Shown here: piece after piece, positions 6,069 to 12,052 of the stretch
Position numbering within the stretch: position 1 is the first letter of the stretch
Layout: every line of letters starts with the position of its first letter
Assembly (NCBI GenBank): GCA_937880545.1
Contig: CALFKA010000239.1
Location: forward strand, 1 to 12,052
Origin: an uncultured Clostridia bacterium
GTDB taxonomy: Bacteria; Bacillota; Clostridia; Peptostreptococcales; Acidaminobacteraceae
Direction of reading: 5' to 3'
Length of the DNA: 12,052 bases
The notes under the pieces: generated by a model
Databases searched by the model: none
What the model was told of the DNA's origin: nothing
What the model saw: the letters and a program-made list of their open reading frames with translations, nothing else
Program-made: the position numbers and the translations under genes

Positions 6069-8537
6069 TCACTCTTTTTTCTCGTGTTCTGTCTGACAAA
6101 TTTTGTAGATATCACTCTTGACAATACTCCCAAGCACATAGGAAGCGTTGCGGTGGATCAGTTCCGAAGAAAGCAAACCGTCTTTTCGCCCCGCCTCTAT
6201 CTGTGCATAATCTGTCTTAATGCCCGGCATCATGAGATTGACACCGGCTTTCATGCACTTGGCTGAATCGAGAAGGTTGCTCTTAGTGACCCAGTCCGTC
6301 ATGACGACGCCATCAAAACCCCACTCGTTTCTCAGTACTTTTGTACACAGATCGTGACTTTCAGAGGCATACACTCCGTTGATGCGGTTGTAGCTTGTCA
6401 TCAAAGCGGATGGCTTTGCTTCTCTTACCGCTATCTCAAAGCCCCGCAGATAGATCTCTCGAAGCGCTCTTTCACTCACATTGGACGAGACAACCTTGCG
6501 ATTTGTCTCCTGATTGTTTGCCGCAAAGTGTTTTAGTGTAGCATAATAGCCTTCTTTCTGCTGGACACCTTTGATAATGGCGGCTGCCAACTTTCCACTT
6601 AGAAGTGGATCCTCAGAGTAATATTCATAGTTGCGTCCGCACAGGGGATTACGGTGGATATTGATCCCAGGAGCCAACCAATAGACCGCTCCAAACGCCT
6701 CCATCTCCGCCTGAATGGCTTTTCCGATTTCTTCAAGGAGCTCTACATTCCAGGATTGCGCCATGCACATGCCAACAGGAAAAGCTGTCGTATATTGGTA
6801 GAGAGTCTTTCCTTTTACGGGTCTTCCAAACATCGCAAGGCGGGCTGTGAGTGGCAATAGCCGCATGAATGCCATCACCGGACGTACCATGCGTACACTT
6901 TTTCTGCGTATCACCGATACATCATTGACTCTTAGGCCCGACGGTCCATCGCACAGGGCAACCGAGGGAATCCCTTTTGTCTCTAGGGCGGAGGTTGTAA
7001 ATCCTGCGGCACCGGGGAGCATGAAGAAGCGGGGCTTGGGCATCGCCAGATCCATCCCGGCTCCGATGCACAAATGTAACTTCTCTTCCTCAGTAAAAGT
7101 ATTCATCAGTAGGTCAGTCTCTGAGCTCTGAAAGGGCCCAAACTCAGGATAGCTGTGCACCACTGTTGCGAAGGCATCGGGATCTGCCAAAAGCGCCGGC
7201 AATTCAGAAGCGTCTCCTTCCCTCGCTAAAGAGCGCAGTTCCTCAAAGTTTTTCTTTCGTGGAAGAATACTCTCGTGTTCAGAAAGAACGATTTCTCGTT
7301 CAAATCGCAAAACGGCCACCGCATCTGTATCATGCGAAGACTCCCCCACCCGAAGAGTGTAATCGCCCGGTTCAAGAACCATCTGACTGCGGGCCGTGTC
7401 ATAGCTCGCCAGTATTGAACCGTCGAAAGTGATCGCCACCGTTTCGGATTCACCGGGAGAAAGGGTCTTGGTCTTACAAAACCCGGCGAGTCTTTGATAC
7501 TCTTTATCGAGTCTTCCGGCAGGGCAGGACGCATAGACCTGCACCACAGCTTTCCCCGAATACTCTCCCCGATTCGTAACGGTTGTGTGCAGAATTACAT
7601 TTCGCTTCGAAAGCTCCGGGACAGTCTCCATTGAGAATTGGGTAAAGCTAAGCCCAAAGCCAAAGGGATAGCGTGGTTCTATCCCAAAGGAGTCGAAATA
7701 CCTATAGCCGACATAGATGCCTTCTCGGTAGTCTTCTTCCGCTGTATCTCCCAGAAAGCTGAAACTCTCTCCGAAGGGGATGTCATCGTACTTCATCGGC
7801 CAGCTGAAACTCAGGCGCGCAGAGGGAGACACTTTACCGCTGATCAGGTCCGCAAACGCATGACCTCCCTCTCCTCCCTGCTGCCCAAAGAAGATGATGC
7901 CCTGAAGATCCAGTCCATCCAGAGGGGATAGATCTACCATACCGCCCACGTTGATGACAACGGTGGTATTGTCATAGTTCTGTGTACACATTCGGATATT
8001 TCGCACTTCCAAATCAGTTAAGCACAGATCCCCTAGTTCAGGTTTCCGGTCCACATCTTCTCCTGATTGCCTGGTAATTACATAGAAGCAGTCCTGTACC
8101 CCCGTCACGATGTCTCCTCTGAGGATGGGACGACCGGGAGGATACGCAAACGGATGGGAAAGCAGGTAAGGTATGGCTTTAAAGTTTTTAAATCCTGAGA
8201 GCCTTCTCATATCAGAGATATACTTCTTCTCCGCTTTTCTTCGTGTCTCTTCATAGTCGTCGAGCCAAAGTGAGGTCTCAATGCTAAAGCCGGCGCTCTC
8301 CAGACCTTCTCTGATGCCGACGGTATAACGGGCATTGACTTCCCCGCTTCCGGTGCCTCCCTTTATCGTATGGGTCGCACCTTCTCCATACAGGGCAATA
8401 GGACCCGGTTTTATGGGAAGCGCTCCTTCATTTTTTAATAGGACGATGCTCTCACAAGAAGCTCTGCGCGCAAGAAGAGAATTTCTCCTCTCCAGTTCGG
8501 TCACTTCCGGTGTTCTGTTGGCATATGTGCGGATCAT
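6069..8537 (-). CDS. Glycoside hydrolase family 3 beta-glucosidase, permuted domain order, intracellular
   Basis: This 822-residue GH3 enzyme probably removes terminal glucose or related sugars from beta-glucosides. The usual domain order is reversed. The GH3 C-terminal-type domain comes first (IVLLKNEGALP at 31-41, GGTGSGEVN at 60-68). A fibronectin-III-like domain follows (about 300-415). The (beta/alpha)8 catalytic barrel is last: DGPSGLR (530-536), LAPGINIHRNP, GRNYEYYSEDP (about 634-644), KHF (669-671) and the nucleophile motif VVMTDW (Asp748). The same order is known in beta-glucosidases of Ruminococcus albus and Butyrivibrio fibrisolvens, the latter of similar length. No signal peptide or lipobox is present, so sugars must be imported first. 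The start is taken as the ATG at 8535-8537, 6 nt from GGGAGG (8544-8549). The adjacent TTG (8538-8540) is only 3 nt away and less likely. It stands alone, divergent from the ABC genes. Substrate specificity is unknown. Confidence 0.93.
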   Translation of the reverse strand: MIRTYANRTPEVTELERRNSLLARRASCESIVLLKNEGALPIKPGPIALYGEGATHTIKGGTGSGEVNARYTVGIREGLESAGFSIETSLWLDDYEETRRKAEKKYISDMRRLSGFKNFKAIPYLLSHPFAYPPGRPILRGDIVTGVQDCFYVITRQSGEDVDRKPELGDLCLTDLEVRNIRMCTQNYDNTTVVINVGGMVDLSPLDGLDLQGIIFFGQQGGEGGHAFADLISGKVSPSARLSFSWPMKYDDIPFGESFSFLGDTAEEDYREGIYVGYRYFDSFGIEPRYPFGFGLSFTQFSMETVPELSKRNVILHTTVTNRGEYSGKAVVQVYASCPAGRLDKEYQRLAGFCKTKTLSPGESETVAITFDGSILASYDTARSQMVLEPGDYTLRVGESSHDTDAVAVLRFEREIVLSEHESILPRKKNFEELRSLAREGDASELPALLADPDAFATVVHSYPEFGPFQSSETDLLMNTFTEEEKLHLCIGAGMDLAMPKPRFFMLPGAAGFTTSALETKGIPSVALCDGPSGLRVNDVSVIRRKSVRMVRPVMAFMRLLPLTARLAMFGRPVKGKTLYQYTTAFPVGMCMAQSWNVELLEEIGKAIQAEMEAFGAVYWLAPGINIHRNPLCGRNYEYYSEDPLLSGKLAAAIIKGVQQKEGYYATLKHFAANNQETNRKVVSSNVSERALREIYLRGFEIAVREAKPSALMTSYNRINGVYASESHDLCTKVLRNEWGFDGVVMTDWVTKSNLLDSAKCMKAGVNLMMPGIKTDYAQIEAGRKDGLLSSELIHRNASYVLGSIVKSDIYKICQTEHEKKE

Positions 8538-8540
8538 CAA

Positions 8541-8771
8541 CTACCTCCCTGTCATCGTACGTCCGGCTTTATGTGTTAGTATAGAGAAGGTCTGCTTTAC
8601 TATAATTTTTCGACATGATCGTATTCACATAATAATTAAGAATAGTTTAGCACAGAGCCATTCCCGTGGCTTGGTATGAATATGCAAAGTATCCTTATAG
8701 ATAATTCATCAAATCTCGGGTATATAACGACAGTCTGCAACTATTTACCATTTTACTGAAAGCTGGAGTCT
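8541..8771. promoter_or_regulatory. Divergent intergenic region (beta-glucosidase / ABC exporter)
   Basis: This 231-bp AT-rich spacer must hold promoters for both divergent genes. For the minus-strand glucosidase gene, two five-of-six -10 matches are visible: TATACT (8578-8583) and TATAGT (8599-8604), each with a weak -35. For the plus-strand ABC genes, TATAAC (8723-8728) and GATAAT (8700-8705) are possible -10 boxes without a convincing -35. A small dyad, AGCCA-N6-TGGCT, lies at 8656-8671. No riboswitch, tRNA, T-box or terminator was recognised, and no regulator gene is adjacent. Individual promoters cannot be assigned with confidence. Confidence 0.5.
8656..8671. repeat. Short inverted repeat in divergent spacer
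   Basis: The sequence AGCCATTCCCGTGGCT has perfect 5-base arms around a 6-nt centre; a T-G pair would extend the stem by one when drawn as RNA. It lies near the middle of the spacer between the divergent genes and directly abuts a TTGGTA sequence. It could be an operator. A 5-bp dyad is also easily expected by chance, and no T-run follows to make it a terminator. Confidence 0.25.
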
Positions 8772-10514
8772 ATGATAAAACGTATCTCACAAACCGTCCG
8801 CAGCAGATATAGCGGAGTATTATTTTTAAGCTTGTTTGCGACCATTGCGGAAACAGTGCTTCAACTGCTGATTCCCCTTTTGATGTCTGACATCATCGAT
8901 CTTGGCATCGTCACAGGGGATCGATCGATGATCTTTCGGCAGGGCGCACTGATGATCGGGCTGTCGATTCTCTCCCTTTTACTTGGGGTGGGTGCTGCCC
9001 GTTTTTCCGCCATCGTCGGAAACGGTGTTGGAGCTGAACTCCGGGACGCTCAGTTTCGTCATATCCAGGAGTTTTCCTTTGCCCAGATTGACCGCTTCTC
9101 GACGGGTTCTCTGATTACCAGATTGACAAGTGATGTCATGGCGATTCAGCGCGCTATCACCATGGGGCTTCGCATGATGGTGCGCACACCCATCATGGTC
9201 ATCGTGGCGATGTTCTTTGCCTTTTCTATCAGTCGAGAGCTCTCTGCCGTGTTCTTCTACTCCATTCCGCTTCTCCTTGCAATTATCGGCGTGCTCCTTG
9301 TCATCGTCGCCCCCCGCTTCACGAAGCTGCAGCAAAGCATTGACAAGCTCAATACCGCTGTTCAGGAGAATTTAAGTGCCATCCGCGTCGTCAAGAGCTT
9401 TGTACGCGCTGATCACGAATCGGAAAAGTTTGACAGAAGCAACAAAAACCTATGGGATGTGACAGAGAATGCGCTGTCGATCATGATCATTGCCATGCCA
9501 CTTGTGCAATTGGTGATTTTCGGATCCACCATCGCGATTCTCTGGCTCGGAGGCAACGCCGTATTCGGCGGAAGACTCCCCATTGGAAAACTCGCCACCT
9601 TTCTTTCCTATGTCAATCAGATTTTGTTTTCCGTCATCATGATGTCGATGATGCTGATTATGATCTCGCGTTCCGCCGCTTCCGGCAAACGCATCTCGGA
9701 AGTGCTAAAAGAAGACAAAGAATTTGAGGAAGAAACATGGGACGCAACCGCAACGATTGCTGACGGTTCACTTACATTTAAGGATGTCTCCTTCCGCTAC
9801 CACAAGGATGCGCATCGAAACGTACTGGAGCATATCTCCTTCTCCGTTGACTCCGGCATGACTTTAGGGATCATCGGTCGAACCGGTTCCGGTAAGAGCA
9901 GTCTGGTACAGCTCATACCCAGACTCTATGAAATCGACGAGGGAATCATAGAAGTAGGAGGAAAGGATATCCGCAGTGTGTCTCCTACGTTGCTAAGGGC
10001 CGCCGTCAGTATGGTCCTGCAAAAGAATACACTGTTTTCAGGAACCATTCGAGAAAACCTTCAATGGGGCCATGAAAATGCCACGGATGAGCAGCTCATG
10101 AAGGCTGCCCAAATGGCCGGAGCGGCTGAGTTCATTGAGAGATTTGCAGATGGGCTCGACACTATGCTCGAGCAGGATGGCAGAAACCTCTCCGGAGGAC
10201 AGCGCCAGCGCCTGACGATTGCCAGAGCCTTATTGACAGAACCAAAGATATTGATCCTGGATGACTCGACGAGCGCCGTGGACATGGCGACAGAACGAAG
10301 TATCCAGTCGGCGTTGGAAGAATCTCTGCCGGGGATGACAAAGATCATCATCGCTCAGAGGATCGCTTCGGTGCAAAATGCCGATAAAATCATTGTCCTC
10401 GAAGAAGGAAAAGTCGTATGCGAAGGGACACATGATGAGTTGATCGAAACTTGCGATATCTACGAAAGTATCTATCGCTCACAGACATGGGAGGAGGCGG
10501 ACAATGTCTCGTAG
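8772..10514 (+). CDS. ABC exporter half-transporter, subunit with degenerate ATP site
   Basis: This 580-residue type IV ABC exporter subunit has an N-terminal six-helix membrane domain (about 15-305) and a C-terminal nucleotide-binding domain. Motifs in the latter are Walker A GRTGSGKS (369-376), signature LSGGQ (473-477) and Walker B LILDD. The residue after the Walker B Asp497 is Asp498 instead of the catalytic Glu, and the H-loop reads IAQR (Gln529 instead of His). This Asp plus Gln pair is characteristic of the degenerate-site subunit of heterodimeric exporters such as TM287/288, LmrCD and BmrCD (YheIH). The partner gene overlaps its 3' end by 11 nt. These exporters expel drugs or lipophilic compounds from the cytoplasm; the substrate here cannot be deduced. 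The start ATG has a GGAG site (8765-8768) at an unusually short 3-nt spacing. No upstream alternative with a better site is apparent. Confidence 0.93.
   Translation: MIKRISQTVRSRYSGVLFLSLFATIAETVLQLLIPLLMSDIIDLGIVTGDRSMIFRQGALMIGLSILSLLLGVGAARFSAIVGNGVGAELRDAQFRHIQEFSFAQIDRFSTGSLITRLTSDVMAIQRAITMGLRMMVRTPIMVIVAMFFAFSISRELSAVFFYSIPLLLAIIGVLLVIVAPRFTKLQQSIDKLNTAVQENLSAIRVVKSFVRADHESEKFDRSNKNLWDVTENALSIMIIAMPLVQLVIFGSTIAILWLGGNAVFGGRLPIGKLATFLSYVNQILFSVIMMSMMLIMISRSAASGKRISEVLKEDKEFEEETWDATATIADGSLTFKDVSFRYHKDAHRNVLEHISFSVDSGMTLGIIGRTGSGKSSLVQLIPRLYEIDEGIIEVGGKDIRSVSPTLLRAAVSMVLQKNTLFSGTIRENLQWGHENATDEQLMKAAQMAGAAEFIERFADGLDTMLEQDGRNLSGGQRQRLTIARALLTEPKILILDDSTSAVDMATERSIQSALEESLPGMTKIIIAQRIASVQNADKIIVLEEGKVVCEGTHDELIETCDIYESIYRSQTWEEADNVS
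10490..10497 (+). promoter_or_regulatory. Strong Shine-Dalgarno site of the second ABC gene, inside the first
   Basis: GGAGGAGG lies within the last codons of the first ABC gene, 6 nt before the ATG at 10504-10506. It confirms that start despite the 11-nt overlap. Independent ribosome entry plus overlap would help keep the two subunits at equal levels. Confidence 0.7.
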
Positions 10515-12004
10515 ACCCGGACGTGGCAGAGGCGTCATAGAAGAGCCAAAAGACCGTAAGAAAACGCTCCGCCGTCTTCTTCGTTATCTTCGACCTTATA
10601 CTTTGCAGCTGATCATCATCTTTGTCCTCATGATGATCTCCAGTATAGCAATGGTGGCCGGCTCGTACTTTATCAAACCCATTATCAATAACTACATCTT
10701 GCCGGGAGACTTCCGCGGACTGTTTCGCATGCTTCTGCTTCTCGGCTCCATCTACCTGATTGGAGCGCTGTTTAGTTACATCTATGAGCGCTGGATGCTG
10801 CACATCTCACTGAAGATCATCTACGGCATCCGCAAAGAGCTCTTTGAGCATATGCAGAAACTCCCCCTGCGTTTCTTTGACCGCAATACGCAGGGTGATC
10901 TGATGAGCCGCTACAGTAATGACATCGACAACCTGAACGAAGCACTGTCGAGCGCGTTTCTCAGTGTCGTCTCTTCCGCAGTTTCTTTCCTGGGAACATT
11001 AATCGCAATGCTGACCCTAAGTCCTATCCTCTTTCCCTTGACACTTCTGACCCTGGCGGCCATGCTCTATGCCGGAAAGTTCATCGGTGACAAGAGCAAG
11101 AACGCTTTCCGCCGTCAGCAGAAAGAGCTGGGACAGCTTAATGGCTATATTGAAGAGATGATGGAAGGCCAGAAGGTCGTAAAAGTGTTTAATTATGAGG
11201 CAAAGAATGTCGGAGCCTTCTCAGGCTTTAATGAGCAGTTACGCCTCGCCTCCGTCTCAGCCATGACCTACGGCGGAGCCATGATGCCGACGATGATGAA
11301 CCTTACTACCATCTCGTATGCCATGATCACCCTCGTGGGAGGTCTGATGACTTTGGCAGGACGCTTTGACATCGGCACACTGATCGCCTATCTCCAGTAC
11401 TCGCGCCAGGTCGGCGGACCGATCGGACGCTCCACCCAGCAAGTGAACTCCATCTATTCCGCACTCGCCGGCGCAGAGCGGGTCTTCCATGTCCTCGATG
11501 AAGCGCCGGAGATCGACGAAGGAAAAGTACACCTTGTCAACGTGCGGTTGGAAGATGGGAAACTCATCGAATGCGTAGAGGCCTGCCGACTGTGGGCATG
11601 GAAAAAAGACAATGGCAGTGGAGAGGCACAACTGATTCCATTAAAGGGTGATATCCGCTTTCACGACGTCAACTTCGGTTATGTCGAGGGCACACCGGTT
11701 TTGAAAAACATTTCTCTGTTTGCCAAGCCCGGTGAAAAGATCGCCTTTGTCGGTTCTACCGGGGCGGGCAAGACGACGATCACCAACCTGATCACCCGGT
11801 TTTATGAATTTGGCTCCGGAAAGATCACCTATGACGGAATCGACATCCTGGACATCGCCAAGGACGATCTTCGTCGCTCCTTCGGTGTAGTCTTGCAAGA
11901 CGTTCATCTCTTCTCCGGAACGATCCGCGACAATATCCGCTATGGAAATCTCCATGCAACAGATGAGGAAGTGGAGGCAGCGGCAAAACTTGCCAATGCC
12001 GACA
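10504..12004 (+). CDS. ABC exporter half-transporter, partner subunit, 3' end missing
   Basis: About 500 genuine residues remain of a type IV ABC exporter subunit, usually about 590-630 residues long. A basic N-terminus precedes six membrane helices (about 30-320). A charged linker of about 45 residues (roughly 335-382, including LWAWKK) sits between the membrane domain and the nucleotide-binding domain. From what I recall of the family, such an extension is typical of LmrD/YheH-type partners. The nucleotide-binding domain has Walker A GSTGAGKT (417-424) and the Q-loop VVLQD (Gln465). The signature, Walker B and H-loop are missing because genomic sequence stops near 12004. The apparent tail KIGRAHV and stop at 12025-12027 are encoded by adapter sequence. 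The gene overlaps the first ABC gene by 11 nt, so the two proteins probably form one heterodimer in which this subunit supplies the catalytically competent Walker B Glu. That last point is inferred and not visible here. Confidence 0.92.
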
Positions 12005-12052
12005 AGATCGGAAGAGCACACGTCTGAACTCCAGTCACATCACGATCTCGTA
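12005..12052 (+). other. Illumina TruSeq adapter with index (contamination, not genomic)
   Basis: The final 48 bases match the TruSeq read-1 3' adapter: AGATCGGAAGAGC from 12005, running through to CCAGTCAC at 12038, then a six-base index ATCACG (12039-12044) and the start of the constant flow-cell part, ATCTCGTA (12045-12052). One or two leading bases (A or AG) could coincide with the genome, so the junction lies at 12004-12006. Translation across it gives the well-known artefact tail IGRAHV on the plus strand and proteins beginning MCSSDL on the minus strand. Confidence 0.97.

Noticed and set aside
8538..8540. TTG start for the beta-glucosidase
   Set aside because: It is only 3 nt from the GGGAGG site, whereas the directly following ATG has a 6-nt spacing and is the commoner start codon.
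8671..8701. MerR-type promoter (TTGGTA, 19-nt spacer, TATAGA) for the ABC genes
   Set aside because: The spacer lacks a convincing dyad, both hexamers are weak, and no MerR-family gene is nearby.
8979..9335. Minus-strand 118-residue open frame inside the first ABC gene
   Set aside because: It is a His/Asp-rich antisense shadow of membrane helix codons with no motif; the plus-strand gene is well supported.
11641..12021. Minus-strand open frames beginning MCSSDL or MLFRS
   Set aside because: They start inside the adapter at the window end and are antisense to the second ABC gene, a known artefact pattern.
12005..12027. C-terminal tail and stop codon of the second ABC gene (KIGRAHV)
   Set aside because: These codons are adapter sequence. 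The real protein should continue into the signature, Walker B and H-loop.

Overview
This is an ordinary bacterial chromosomal window, and I see no undescribed system in it. It looks like a low-to-medium GC Bacillota (clostridial/Lachnospiraceae- or Erysipelotrichia-like). The reasons are strong GGAGG-type ribosome sites, extended -10 promoters, a GH3 beta-glucosidase in the reversed domain order known from Ruminococcus and Butyrivibrio, and a heterodimeric ABC exporter pair of the LmrCD/YheIH type. The genus cannot be fixed from this sequence.

Left part (1-5994, all minus strand). Read in the direction of transcription, the order is proC (pyrroline-5-carboxylate reductase), coaX (type III pantothenate kinase), sbcD and sbcC (the Mre11/Rad50-like nuclease complex), then the 5' part of mntP (manganese efflux pump), which runs off the start of the window. 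proC, coaX, sbcD and sbcC are separated by 15 nt, 23 nt and a 4-nt ATGA overlap, so they are very probably one transcript. A candidate extended -10 promoter lies just before proC. A second one lies between the sbcC stop and mntP, so mntP may have its own promoter.

Middle (6069-8537, minus strand). A single large intracellular GH3 beta-glucosidase gene encodes a domain-permuted enzyme, with the GH3 C-terminal-type domain first and the catalytic barrel last. A 231-bp divergent spacer (8541-8771) separates it from the right-hand operon.

Right part (8772-12004, plus strand). Two overlapping ABC half-transporter genes probably make one heterodimeric exporter. The first subunit carries Asp instead of the catalytic Glu and Gln instead of the H-loop His, the pattern expected of the subunit with the degenerate ATP site. 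The second subunit is cut off in its nucleotide-binding domain.

The last 48 bases (12005-12052) are not genomic. They match the Illumina TruSeq read adapter, including a six-base index, so the apparent end of the second ABC gene is a sequencing artefact. No RNA genes, CRISPR arrays, insertion sequences or attachment sites were found. No intergenic stretch exceeds 300 bases.
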